Translations under genes and position numbers: made by a program
Shown: piece by piece, positions 30,600 through 37,929 of the stretch
How the letters are laid out: every line of letters starts with the position of its first letter
Position numbering within the stretch: the stretch's first letter is position 1
Notes under the pieces: generated by a model
Seen by the model: only the letters and a program-made list of their open reading frames with translations
The model's database searches: none
What the model was told of the DNA's origin: nothing
Virus record (IMG/VR): IMGVR_UViG_3300040801_002256
Coordinates: 1 to 37,929 of that record
DNA length: 37,929 nucleotides
Source of the DNA: a virus
Strand: one strand, 5' to 3'

Positions 30600-31703
30600 T
30601 TAAGCTGAAACACCGTCAGATTTTAACATTCCGCGCCAGTCAATTGCTTTGACGCCAACCCAATGCTTAATTTTAACTTTAAGACCATCAACCTCAAATC
30701 CCTCTTCTTGAGAAACCATAGGGCCATTTGCGCCTCTTAGCATTGCCATTTCAATCATGTCAATTTGTCCAAGACTTCCAAATAAATACCACTCTTGAGC
30801 GCTGACATCACCAAGTCTTGGTTCAACAATAAGACTTAATGGCGTTCTACCTGTAGGGCCAAAAGGATTAAAATTTGAAGACGAATCAGGTTGAACACTT
30901 GCTAAAAGTTTTTCACCTGTAACCTCAAGGTCTTCAGGAACAGCAAGGTAAATAGGACTTAAATTTAATTTCATACCATCAAGGCCAACTTGTTTTCTAA
31001 AAAGACCGCGACCAGTTCCAAGTGATGTCTCACTAAGATCACCACCAGCTGCAGAAATCAAGTTTCCGTGAGCGGCACTGAATAGCGCATTACCATCGGC
31101 CATATTTGCGTTGGCGGTAATAACACCCCAAGCAAGATCACTTTCAAGATCACGCGCACGTTGTCCAAAAATTGCTGGAATTCTTGTAAAAGCACCAAGA
31201 TCATCATTAATAAGAGTTTCTTCAGTTACTTGAACAATTTTTCCATATTTTTGAATTGAATATTTTTCAGCCGCTTCAGAAACGGTGTCTCTCTCATATT
31301 CCTGACCTTCTTTAACTTCTTTTAAAAGCCCACCTTCGCCAAGTTGAGTTCTTGAAATTTCTTTAAGATCATCAACTTCAGTCATTCTGGTAAAAGGCAT
31401 AAAAGTCTGAGGAGCCGCATCATAACCAGCGCGAAGAGATTTTCTAAGTGAATTCGCAAGAATTTCTTTAAAATCACTTGTTGAATGAAAAGCTCTTTCG
31501 GCCATTTGCCATTTTGCAAGGTTTTTAGTTTCAACACCACGAACATCAAGAATTTCTCTTGCCATTTCAAGTAGTGTCATGTTGTGAAAACGACGACCGT
31601 TTTCATCTAATTCAGCGTGTTTTGCTCTGAAAAGAATTGCGTTTTCAATACCCGCTTTTTTCTTTTCAAGATCAGTTTTCCCAACCTCAATGTTTGTGTT
31701 CAT
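30600..31703 (-). CDS. Probable nested start: major capsid protein alone
   Basis: ATG at 31701-31703 (MNTNIEVGKTDLEKKK) is preceded by AAGGGGACATCAAAC, a binding site as strong as those of independent genes here. It gives 367 residues holding the whole capsid domain with DLKEISRTQLGEGGLLKEV, ESDLAWGVITANANM and GNALFSAAHGNL. That size suits a gpT-like capsid. It would permit abundant capsid made apart from the protease, as for nested genes in other phages. Confidence 0.55.
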   Translation of the reverse strand: MNTNIEVGKTDLEKKKAGIENAILFRAKHAELDENGRRFHNMTLLEMAREILDVRGVETKNLAKWQMAERAFHSTSDFKEILANSLRKSLRAGYDAAPQTFMPFTRMTEVDDLKEISRTQLGEGGLLKEVKEGQEYERDTVSEAAEKYSIQKYGKIVQVTEETLINDDLGAFTRIPAIFGQRARDLESDLAWGVITANANMADGNALFSAAHGNLISAAGGDLSETSLGTGRGLFRKQVGLDGMKLNLSPIYLAVPEDLEVTGEKLLASVQPDSSSNFNPFGPTGRTPLSLIVEPRLGDVSAQEWYLFGSLGQIDMIEMAMLRGANGPMVSQEEGFEVDGLKVKIKHWVGVKAIDWRGMLKSDGVSA

Positions 31704-32567
31704 GTTTGATGTCCCCTTGCTTTTATCCTCTTTTGAGAGTTTTTCAACGATGAATTTTCTTACATCATCAACTTTGTTTTCATTTTCAATAAAAGTTTCA
31801 ATCTGTTTTTGATCAATGTCAAATTTTTTACATAATTCTGTGATTTCAGAAATTCTTTTTCTTTCAGCTTTTACAAAAACATCAACATCAACAGTTTCGG
31901 TTTCGGCTTCAGGTTCAGTTTTAACTTCAATTTCAACTTCAGTTTCAGCTTCGGCTTCAGCCTTTACTTCCATTTCGATTTCTTTTTCTTTTTCTTTTTC
32001 ATTTTCCATGTTTTGTTCCCCTCTAATAATACAATCGTATTTTTCAAAATCTTTTTGTTCCCTTACTTGTGCATCCTTATCGGCCGGAACAGTCACCATG
32101 GAAATTTCCATAGGCTCCCAATCCGTTGCTCTTAAAGTCATCATTTCATCGTCTTCGCGAGTAACATCACTGAATTCGTGAACAACATAACCAACAGAAA
32201 CATTTCTATAAATGCCATCACGAATGTCATCAACAATTTCTTTAATTGACTCACGTTTTGAAAAGCGCATAACAGCATAGCCCTTATCGCCATCAAGCCA
32301 AGCGCGCTCAATAACGCCAATTTGATCGGAAAGGTCAAAACGATTATGCGAATTCAAAACAGGGGCGGCACCGCTTGTAAGACGACCCATGCGAACCTCT
32401 TCAGGTTTCATTCCAAGGACTTCATTAAATCTTTCGCCAAAAAGAAATTGGCGAACAACAGGCGCTTCAGTGGTAAAAACCACCTCAATAGTTCGCGACT
32501 CTTCATTGAAAGTTTCAGGCATGAACCGCGCCGAAATATTTTGTTTTGGCAATTGTTCTTTTTTCAA
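30600..32567 (-). CDS. Prohead protease - scaffold - major capsid fusion
   Basis: 655 residues in three parts. An S78-type maturation protease (1-~175) has its catalytic pair H74 (VLNSHNRFD) and S124 (RNVSVGY), with E154 in PMEIS. An acidic, repetitive linker (187-230; EKEKEKEIEMEVKAEAEAE) plus a helical stretch (230-285) resembles a scaffold. The major capsid (about 289-655) is of the Mu gpT / HK97 type. The start is TTG (32565-32567) after GAGAGGGGAATTTTT. Two strong internal binding sites precede ATG codons 187 (32007-32009) and 289 (31701-31703), so separate scaffold and capsid products are likely. The protease may also cut the chains. Confidence 0.9.
   Translation of the reverse strand: MKKEQLPKQNISARFMPETFNEESRTIEVVFTTEAPVVRQFLFGERFNEVLGMKPEEVRMGRLTSGAAPVLNSHNRFDLSDQIGVIERAWLDGDKGYAVMRFSKRESIKEIVDDIRDGIYRNVSVGYVVHEFSDVTREDDEMMTLRATDWEPMEISMVTVPADKDAQVREQKDFEKYDCIIRGEQNMENEKEKEKEIEMEVKAEAEAETEVEIEVKTEPEAETETVDVDVFVKAERKRISEITELCKKFDIDQKQIETFIENENKVDDVRKFIVEKLSKEDKSKGTSNMNTNIEVGKTDLEKKKAGIENAILFRAKHAELDENGRRFHNMTLLEMAREILDVRGVETKNLAKWQMAERAFHSTSDFKEILANSLRKSLRAGYDAAPQTFMPFTRMTEVDDLKEISRTQLGEGGLLKEVKEGQEYERDTVSEAAEKYSIQKYGKIVQVTEETLINDDLGAFTRIPAIFGQRARDLESDLAWGVITANANMADGNALFSAAHGNLISAAGGDLSETSLGTGRGLFRKQVGLDGMKLNLSPIYLAVPEDLEVTGEKLLASVQPDSSSNFNPFGPTGRTPLSLIVEPRLGDVSAQEWYLFGSLGQIDMIEMAMLRGANGPMVSQEEGFEVDGLKVKIKHWVGVKAIDWRGMLKSDGVSA
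32009..32022 (-). promoter_or_regulatory. Internal ribosome binding site for scaffold-capsid start
   Basis: AGAGGGGAACAAAAC lies immediately before the ATG at 32007-32009 (codon 187, MENEKEKEKE). A product from here would have the acidic scaffold-like segment plus capsid but no protease. Gene-internal sites this strong by chance are unlikely, though the protein sequence here (CIIRGEQN) does allow it. Confidence 0.5.
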
Positions 32568-32581
32568 AAAAATTCCCCTCT

Positions 32582-32619
32582 CAATTGATCTTAATGCGTT
32601 TTGTGTTATTGATCAATTG
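32582..32619 (-). promoter_or_regulatory. Candidate capsid promoter within an inverted repeat
   Basis: On the minus strand TTGATC (32616-32611) and TAAGAT (32593-32588) are exactly 17 bases apart, giving transcription that starts just before the capsid ribosome binding site. The same segment is an inverted repeat, CAATTGATC at 32582-32590 and GATCAATTG at 32611-32619, so the hexamers sit in its arms. A regulator could bind here, or the mRNA could fold. Confidence 0.45.
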
Positions 32620-34123
32620 TGTTTTCATCATTTTGTTGCTGAACACCAGTACGTGTTACTTGACGCGCATCTGAATCAAAAACAAAATTATTACTATCAA
32701 TTGTTTGGTTATCACTGGCAAATTGCGCAAAATGTTCATCAGGGTCTTTGCCTTGCTCAAGTAATGCCTCGGTAAGTGTTGTAAGACCACCGCGAATTGC
32801 TTTAATTTTTGCTTCAGTTTCCTTTGTTGGGTCAATCATTTCGCGCGATGGCGCAATATAAGAAACTTGAACATCACGGAAATTTTCACCCATAAGATCA
32901 AGTGCTTCAAAAAACCATTTTACTGATGTTTCCAAAACCTGAGAAATCATAATATTTTGTTGCCAGTTCTTAATATTACGACTCATTTCAATCCAGCCCA
33001 TGCGCGCACTTGAAAAATTTACTTCACTTAAATCACCAGTAAGTGATTCATAAGTGATTCCCATTCCAGTCGCGACCTTGTGCAACATTGTCGTAATATA
33101 TTCTTTGTAGTTTTCAACCGTGGGCGGGTTTGCAAGCTCAATTGTTTTTCCCGCTGAAAGTTTTTCAATCATTCCAGGTTCAAAATGTTCAATGTCGTCC
33201 ATTTCTGTTTGCGTTAAACCTGTTCCGGTTTCTTGATCAATAATGAACGCCGTAAAACATGCGGCAATTTTTTGACGAATTAACTGAGTGTCCTCATAGT
33301 CTTCAAGGTCTTTTATGTTCAACATAACAGGCGCCGCCCATGGAACACCACGGATTTGCCCTGGTCTATCAGCACGAAAAGCGTGAATTATTTCACTTGA
33401 TGGAATTGTGAAACTTTCAAATGACGGCCCATCAAGATCAAGAAATGCTGAACCAGGGTGTTGTTTATAAATTTCATAAGCAACGCGCCTACCATCATCA
33501 TCAAATTCAATTCCTTGCAAAATTTTACGGCCATTTCTTTTAATGTAACCAGTTGAAAGCGAATCGTTTAAAAAATCAGATTCCAAAATTTGTAATTGAA
33601 TTGGAAATGGGTTTTGATCTGTTGGCGAAACTCGCCTTTTTCTAATTAAAACCTCACCACTTTCACAAACGGCGTCCATAACCATGTTTTGAATTGCTCC
33701 AAGATTCATGCGCCCTTCAAAATCAAGATTATTAGTCATTGCCCATTGGTTCCATAGCTGGCGCAATCTCTGGGTTTGTCTTTCAGTTCGCCCAGTTAAT
33801 TGAACACGAATTCCCTTACCAACAACATTTGCGGTAATAACTTGAATTGCCCTTGAAATGTAAGCTGAATTTCTTCTTAAATCTCTTGAGCGATTTCTTA
33901 ATGTATAAAGATTTTGCTCTGTTTCAGCGCTTGCCGAACTATTTGTTGTGTTCCAACCCTTGCCACGGCGCCCTTTTGTAGCGCCGTCATATTTTCTTGA
34001 AACATTTTCCAAAAAATAAGTTTGATATCTTGCTTGTAGTCGCCGCGCTTTTGCTTGAGGCGAAAAAAAGCCAATTGTATTATCAAGCCATGATGGCGTG
34101 ATTTTTATTTCTTTTTTAGACAT
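32606..34123 (-). CDS. Lambda-family portal protein
   Basis: About 505 residues of the Phage_portal_2 (lambda gpB) family. Start chosen at ATG 34121-34123 (MSKKEIKITPSWLDN), coupled to the stop of the joiner gene (TAATG) with AAGGGAACTTGTTA upstream. Conserved parts include RSRDLRRNSAYISRAIQVITANVVGKGI (about 77-104), GEVLIRKR, HAFRADRPGQIRGVPW (about 226-241), and AGKTIELANPPTV...YLTG-type text near ATGMGITYESLTGDLSEVNFSSARMGW. It forms the dodecameric DNA entry ring. Confidence 0.95.
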   Translation of the reverse strand: MSKKEIKITPSWLDNTIGFFSPQAKARRLQARYQTYFLENVSRKYDGATKGRRGKGWNTTNSSASAETEQNLYTLRNRSRDLRRNSAYISRAIQVITANVVGKGIRVQLTGRTERQTQRLRQLWNQWAMTNNLDFEGRMNLGAIQNMVMDAVCESGEVLIRKRRVSPTDQNPFPIQLQILESDFLNDSLSTGYIKRNGRKILQGIEFDDDGRRVAYEIYKQHPGSAFLDLDGPSFESFTIPSSEIIHAFRADRPGQIRGVPWAAPVMLNIKDLEDYEDTQLIRQKIAACFTAFIIDQETGTGLTQTEMDDIEHFEPGMIEKLSAGKTIELANPPTVENYKEYITTMLHKVATGMGITYESLTGDLSEVNFSSARMGWIEMSRNIKNWQQNIMISQVLETSVKWFFEALDLMGENFRDVQVSYIAPSREMIDPTKETEAKIKAIRGGLTTLTEALLEQGKDPDEHFAQFASDNQTIDSNNFVFDSDARQVTRTGVQQQNDENTIDQ

Positions 34124-34335
34124 TAACAAGTTCCCTTGTCAAAATTTGCAAAACAACGCGACGTTTTATTTATAAGCCCAAGTTCGGTTTTTAGTTTATC
34201 AATGATTCTTTTCATTTCATCAAATGAACGATAACGGACTCTTTTATCGGAATACGCCACTTCAAGAACGCCTTCATAAAGTGATCTTTCAAGCGCATCA
34301 AGCATTTCTTGTTTTTCTTCATTACTTATTGCCAT
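34123..34335 (-). CDS. gpW-like head-tail joining protein
   Basis: 70 residues, two helices with a short hairpin between: EEKQEMLDALERSLYEGVLEVAYSDKRVRYRSFDEMKRIIDKLKTELG. This is the lambda gpW layout (gpW is 68 residues), which closes the filled head. The C-terminus here has an unusual tail (INKTSRCFANFDKGTC, two Cys). It lies between the large terminase and portal exactly as in lambda and overlaps the portal start. Confidence 0.85.
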   Translation of the reverse strand: MAISNEEKQEMLDALERSLYEGVLEVAYSDKRVRYRSFDEMKRIIDKLKTELGLINKTSRCFANFDKGTC

Positions 34336-34341
34336 TTATTT

Positions 34342-37254
34342 TCACCAAAAATCTGATTTTTTGCGAGGTTTTCGCGCTTTTTTTACAGTTTTAGTTTCAT
34401 TTTTACCCACTTCAATAGGTTGTGCAACCTGTTTTTCAACTTCACGCCAATCGCCATCGGAAAACCTATCAATACCAATCATGCTTGCCGCAGCGCGATT
34501 GTAAACCATCAAGTCAAGAGGTTCATTTCTTTCGCGAATTTTTATCCATTCATATTTGCGATAACCCTTTATGAATTTAATTTGAATCTCTTCAGCGGTA
34601 AGACCTTTAAAAAAGTCCTCGCCGTATTGTGGAAAGTGACAATAACCAACAGGAAAAGATTCGTTACCAGTGGGTTTTAATTGTTTAAGCCAGCCATAAA
34701 TTTCAGATTTAATATGTGATGAACCAACAGTCCATAATTTTAATGCACGACGCATTTTAGTTCCAGAATAACTTAAATCAACATCTTTTGGTTGCGAATA
34801 AATAAGTCTTAAAGTGTCCGAACCTTTTATGGCCCTCACTCGGTTTGGTGGGAATTGGCGAACAAAATTATAAACTGTTTGCGTGTTGTAACCAGAATCA
34901 ATCAGCATTAATTGAATTCCCATTTGCACCTGGCCCTTTTTCCAGACATTAGATAAAAGCCCACTTACTTGTTGCCAACACCAATCTTGCGTATTTGAGG
35001 TGTCGCCAACAAAAGTACGGTAGTCAATTGACCAAGAATTTTTATCCTCGCCCCAACCTTTTATTTCAACTTCAAGTCGATCTCTTTGAACATCAACCGC
35101 CGCCGTCAAAAATTTGACACCATCAGGAATTGTATTGATTTCATACTGCTCACGGTTTTCATAAAGTCGTCGCCATTCAGGCGCTTCGCCCTTGTCTTTC
35201 CATGTTTCACCAAGAATTGTGTTTACAAAAGTTTTTAATTTTGATCTGTCTTTTCTTTTGTTGGCGTCAATCCATTCTTCAGCAATTTCTTGCCAAGAAA
35301 GCCAGCCCATGGGTGAATAAAGTGAATTTAAATGATAACCAGCAATTTTTGATTCGGCCTCTGCTATCCATTTTCCACGCGCCAACATAAATGACTTGTT
35401 ATGTTCTTTTATTTCTTCACCGCAATGAGCGCAAAAATAAGCGGCGGTTTCTGGTTTGTCCTTATCCCATTTTAAATTAGTAAATTCTAATTTTTGATAT
35501 TCATTACAATGTGGACAAGGAACGTGATAATAGCGCTTATCACTTATTTCAAATTGTCTGGCAATTCTTGAAGTTGATTCATCAACCGGTGTTGAAACCA
35601 AAAAAAATTTTTTCCTTGAAAAAGTGTTCGCACGTTTTTTTGCAAGGTTTACAGGGTCACCCTCACCGCCCGAGTCACCTGGAAAAGCGTCAACCTCATC
35701 AAAAAAAACTCTCCTAATGGGAAGTGATCTTAAATTTGTTGGAGAGTTTGCACCAACGATGGCCAGATAACCACCAATAAATTGTTTTAGGTTTATGGTG
35801 TTCCCTGAGTCGCGCGACTTTTTTTGCATTACTTTTTTTCTTAAAGATGGCGTTTCCTCAAGTAATGGGTCAATTCTTATTTTTGAATTCTTTTTTACAA
35901 TCCCATCTGTTGGCAAAACCATCATTGTCGGTGCTGGTGAATGATCTATGATGTAGCCAAGCCAGTTATTGCCGCATTCAGTATTGTGAGTAGCAATAAA
36001 AGAATTTGAACATAAATAAAGATGACTTTCAGAATCAACAGAAATGCATTGCGTTGGAATTGAATTGATCTTTTCAACATTTACAATGCGTCTTTTTTTA
36101 GTTTCTGAAATTCTACCCTCTTGTTTTTGTTTTTCGTATTTTCTTTTTAAATTAAAAACCCTAATCCCAAAAACTGTAAACGAAATACGCCACTTAGTTT
36201 TTGGTTCACTTTTTCTTTCAAATTTTTCACGATCTTTAAAATGCCCGCTATTTGAAATGGCCTCATAAACTGACGCTTTAATTCCAAGCGACATTAAAAG
36301 CTCATAAACACCTTTAAAAAGAGGTTCATCAACCGTTGAAAATTCACAACGGTTATTACTTATTGAACCGTCAGAATCCATAAGACCGCGCAAAAGCTCA
36401 AGCCTTTGCTTATAGCTTGCGCGTAAATATTCTTGAGGAATTGATTTTTGTTTTAAGTTACCGCTTAACCTTAATTCTGTGCAAAAACCATCAAAAAGAC
36501 ATTCGACACAATTTTGAGAATCATCACGAACACGAACTTTTCTATTTATTTTTTCTAATATTTCAGCAGAGTCATCTTTATTTAAATAACAAATGCCAGT
36601 GTGTCGATTGCCATCACCAAGCCAAATACCAAAATGATAAGGGTCAATAGGCAGTTTTTTCTTTTTTGTTTTTATTGGTTTTGAAGCTTCAATTGCATAT
36701 CTGTTTCTGGTTTTTTTGCGTAATACTTTAAATGTTTTGGCAATTTCTGAGGTTTTTAATGTAACAAGTTTTCTGTGTTCATATTTTTTTTCATCCCAAA
36801 CAGTCCAGCGATGGTCAGCATCACATTTTATTTTTGTCCCATCATTAAATGTAATTTCAAAGCAATCATGATTTTCAAATATTTCTGATTTAAAAGTGAC
36901 GTTGCAAATATTTCCGTTTTCATCAAAAATCTTGTCGCCAATTTTAATTTTACCCATAGTTGACCAACCATCAACCGTTGGAATTTTTTCATCAAGCGCC
37001 AATGCAAAACCAAGCTGCGCACCTTTCATAACAACAACCTCTTGTGTTTCGTCATGATCGGAAAGCTTGTCCATGATTTCTTTTAAATATGGCGTTCGAC
37101 TTGTTCGCCATTTACCAGGTTCAGCACTTGATTTTGTTGTTAAAACCCTGTTTTGATCTGACCATTCAGAAACGGTAAGGCGTTTTTGTGGTTTTATTCC
37201 CAACAGTAATGGTGTTAAAAATGATTGCTTAATATCGGCAAGGCTATTCGTCAT
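34342..37254 (-). CDS. Large terminase subunit (GpA family) with intein
   Basis: 970 residues as translated; removing residues 84-424 leaves 629, close to lambda gpA (641). The N-extein ends KGAQLGF and the C-extein begins TECGNN: together the P-loop KGAQLGFTE. Further ATPase motifs: Walker B VFFDEVDA (D519/E520) and motif III VSTP (553-556). A Cys4 zinc finger lies at CPHC (580-583) and CAHC (608-611). The C-terminal nuclease domain has AAVDVQRDRLEVEI and LIDSGYNTQTV with catalytic-type aspartates. The ATG overlaps the small terminase gene by 11 bases. It cuts and pumps DNA into the head. Confidence 0.95.
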   Translation of the reverse strand: MTNSLADIKQSFLTPLLLGIKPQKRLTVSEWSDQNRVLTTKSSAEPGKWRTSRTPYLKEIMDKLSDHDETQEVVVMKGAQLGFALALDEKIPTVDGWSTMGKIKIGDKIFDENGNICNVTFKSEIFENHDCFEITFNDGTKIKCDADHRWTVWDEKKYEHRKLVTLKTSEIAKTFKVLRKKTRNRYAIEASKPIKTKKKKLPIDPYHFGIWLGDGNRHTGICYLNKDDSAEILEKINRKVRVRDDSQNCVECLFDGFCTELRLSGNLKQKSIPQEYLRASYKQRLELLRGLMDSDGSISNNRCEFSTVDEPLFKGVYELLMSLGIKASVYEAISNSGHFKDREKFERKSEPKTKWRISFTVFGIRVFNLKRKYEKQKQEGRISETKKRRIVNVEKINSIPTQCISVDSESHLYLCSNSFIATHNTECGNNWLGYIIDHSPAPTMMVLPTDGIVKKNSKIRIDPLLEETPSLRKKVMQKKSRDSGNTINLKQFIGGYLAIVGANSPTNLRSLPIRRVFFDEVDAFPGDSGGEGDPVNLAKKRANTFSRKKFFLVSTPVDESTSRIARQFEISDKRYYHVPCPHCNEYQKLEFTNLKWDKDKPETAAYFCAHCGEEIKEHNKSFMLARGKWIAEAESKIAGYHLNSLYSPMGWLSWQEIAEEWIDANKRKDRSKLKTFVNTILGETWKDKGEAPEWRRLYENREQYEINTIPDGVKFLTAAVDVQRDRLEVEIKGWGEDKNSWSIDYRTFVGDTSNTQDWCWQQVSGLLSNVWKKGQVQMGIQLMLIDSGYNTQTVYNFVRQFPPNRVRAIKGSDTLRLIYSQPKDVDLSYSGTKMRRALKLWTVGSSHIKSEIYGWLKQLKPTGNESFPVGYCHFPQYGEDFFKGLTAEEIQIKFIKGYRKYEWIKIRERNEPLDLMVYNRAAASMIGIDRFSDGDWREVEKQVAQPIEVGKNETKTVKKARKPRKKSDFW
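35983..37005 (-). mobile_element. Class 3 intein with LAGLIDADG homing endonuclease
   Basis: A 341-residue intein occupies residues 84-424 of the terminase ORF. It starts Ala (ALALDEKIPTVDGW), not Cys or Ser. It carries the class 3 W-C-T set: W150 in block B (DADHRW), C403 in block F (TQCISVDSESHLYLC), and T423 before the terminal N424 (ATHN). The +1 residue is T425. The endonuclease motifs are FGIWLGDG (208-215, D214) and LLRGLMDSDG (287-296, D295). Both domains look intact, so splicing and homing are likely. The insertion point is the middle of the terminase P-loop. Confidence 0.9.
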
Positions 37255-37846
37255 CGTCCACTTTGTCGTTGTTTCTTTTTCTTTTCAAAATCTCTTCAGT
37301 GAGCTTTTTTAATTTTTCTGGAACATTATGAATTTCTTCAAGCGCCTTAGTAAGCTCCTCTTCAAGTCGAATAGAAATTTTTTTAGGGTCAAGTTCAGCG
37401 GCGAATTCATGGGAAAGCCTGTCTGGTAATGCCAAAAGATTTTCTCTTGTTATTTTTCCAGTCTCAAAAGCAATTCTTTTGACCTTGTTGGCCTCAACTA
37501 ATTCGCCAGCTTTAAATTTATATTCAATCTCTGCTTTTTTTGATGCCCACTTTTCTTTGTCGCGTCGCCAATCCGCGTATGCCTTTGTTCCTTCGGTTGG
37601 TTTTTTACCAGGGTCTTCGCCAGCGTGTGCTTTTACCGCCTGTTCAAGCTGAAAACCTTTTGCCGGTTCCCACTCGGGGTTGACGTGTTCACGCCAAGCC
37701 TTTATAGCGTCTTTAACATTAATTGAAATTTGATCATGGGCATTTCTATGATGGGGAATAGTTCCAGCTCGCAAGTGTTTTCTAACGGTTGTTACGGCAA
37801 CGCCGAGATATCTTGCAAGTTCGGCTTGATTCATTATCTTTTGCAT
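37244..37846 (-). CDS. Small terminase subunit (Nu1-like)
   Basis: 200 residues. The N-terminal winged helix-turn-helix (about 5-35, QAELARYLGVAVTTVRKHL) is of the lambda Nu1/MerR-like type, for recognition of the packaging site. A helical part (about 75-135, ADWRRDKEKWASKKAEIEYKFKAGELV) and a helical, charged C-terminus (EELTKALEEIHN, KKLTEEILKRKR) follow, probably for oligomerisation and binding of the large subunit. Starts at ATG 37844-37846 with GGATTTTAATCA upstream. First gene of the late region, with the terminase large gene overlapping its end. Confidence 0.9.
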   Translation of the reverse strand: MQKIMNQAELARYLGVAVTTVRKHLRAGTIPHHRNAHDQISINVKDAIKAWREHVNPEWEPAKGFQLEQAVKAHAGEDPGKKPTEGTKAYADWRRDKEKWASKKAEIEYKFKAGELVEANKVKRIAFETGKITRENLLALPDRLSHEFAAELDPKKISIRLEEELTKALEEIHNVPEKLKKLTEEILKRKRNNDKVDDDE

Positions 37847-37929
37847 TGATTAAAATCCGTACATTTTCAGTTGTCCCCATGTGTCAAAAATCTGACGGTG
37901 ACTAACGCGCCGCCGCGCGCTTCGCTACC
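37847..37929. other. Right-edge non-coding segment upstream of the terminase genes
   Basis: This 83-base stretch carries a perfect -35 hexamer TTGACA on the minus strand (37887-37882). A partner -10 is poor (TGTACG at 18 bases), and the leader would be only about five bases. The last ~30 bases are strikingly GC-rich (GCGCGCCGCCGCGCGC-type) in an AT-rich genome. A late promoter or packaging-site remnant are both possible. Confidence 0.3.

Noticed and set aside
31816-32181. Long Ser/Thr-rich ORF on the plus strand opposite the protease-scaffold linker
   Set aside because: It is the antisense shadow of the acidic repeat coding region (Glu/Ala codons read backwards as Ser/Phe) and has no ribosome binding site or operon context.
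37858-37887. Late promoter with perfect TTGACA before the small terminase gene
   Set aside because: The -10 match is poor (TGTACG, 18-base spacing), and the start would fall about five bases from the ATG, cutting into the ribosome binding site. Kept only as a note on the edge region.
1-37929. Circular genome or direct terminal repeats
   Set aside because: The first and last bases share no visible overlap (CAAGTGATTT against TTCGCTACC), so neither completeness nor circularity can be shown.
1-37929. tRNA genes, insertion sequences, integrase or Mu-type transposase
   Set aside because: No tRNA-like cloverleaf, terminal inverted repeats with a transposase, or tyrosine/serine recombinase motifs were found in the translated genes.

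Overview
The window is almost certainly a nearly complete genome, or large segment, of a tailed phage (or prophage) with a contractile tail that infects a Gram-negative bacterium. DNA packaging and head genes are of the lambda/HK97-like type: an Nu1-like small terminase, a GpA-type large terminase, a gpW-like joiner, a lambda-family portal, and an S78 protease fused to a Mu gpT-like capsid. The tail is a full Mu-like contractile set: sheath, tube, gp41-type chaperone, tape measure, gpN, gpP, gp45, gp46, gp47 and gp48. I see no transposase, integrase or CI-type repressor, so a strictly lytic life is possible, though a missing piece outside the window cannot be excluded. The sequence is AT-rich. 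Strong GAGGGG-type ribosome binding sites, a lipoprotein and Sec-type signal peptides point to a Gram-negative bacterial host. The taxon cannot be named from the sequence alone.

Layout: (1) 1-476 holds the 3' end of a rightward gene and then a non-coding stretch with repeated GCTGCGTCCCAC-type motifs, next to the primase-helicase, so a possible origin. (2) 477-6797, leftward: replication and recombination operon (SSB-like protein, DEDDh exonuclease, SF2 helicase, VRR-NUC nuclease, small membrane proteins, Toprim-SF3 primase-helicase). (3) 6870-8988, rightward: small HTH regulator, RecA/Sak4-like ATPase, two small proteins and a YqaJ exonuclease; the two operons diverge from 6798-6869. (4) 8948-9839: a GNAT acetyltransferase and a PD-(D/E)XK nuclease, divergent around a TTTTAC-repeat spacer. 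(5) 9828-37846, all leftward: the late region. Reading in transcription order from the right end it runs terminase, joiner, portal, protease/capsid, decoration protein, head-tail connectors, sheath, tube, chaperones, tape measure, baseplate, tail fibres and secreted proteins, lysis genes, and further fibre/accessory proteins.

The most notable features are: a class 3 (W-C-T) intein with a LAGLIDADG endonuclease, placed exactly in the ATPase P-loop of the large terminase; a lambda-like -1 frameshift signal (GGGAAAC) joining the gp41-type chaperone to an otherwise start-less gpE/gp42-like extension; two strong internal ribosome binding sites in the protease-capsid ORF, suggesting nested scaffold and capsid products; a candidate promoter and a very clear intrinsic terminator bracketing the capsid/decoration genes; a ~115-residue domain shared between the baseplate J-like protein and a distant fibre-region protein; and a fibre-like protein that carries a signal peptide.

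Several genes are too short for a usual gene caller but are well supported by overlaps and ribosome binding sites: 3145-3237, 3655-3798, 6870-7049, 7779-7922, and the frameshift extension 26746-26925.
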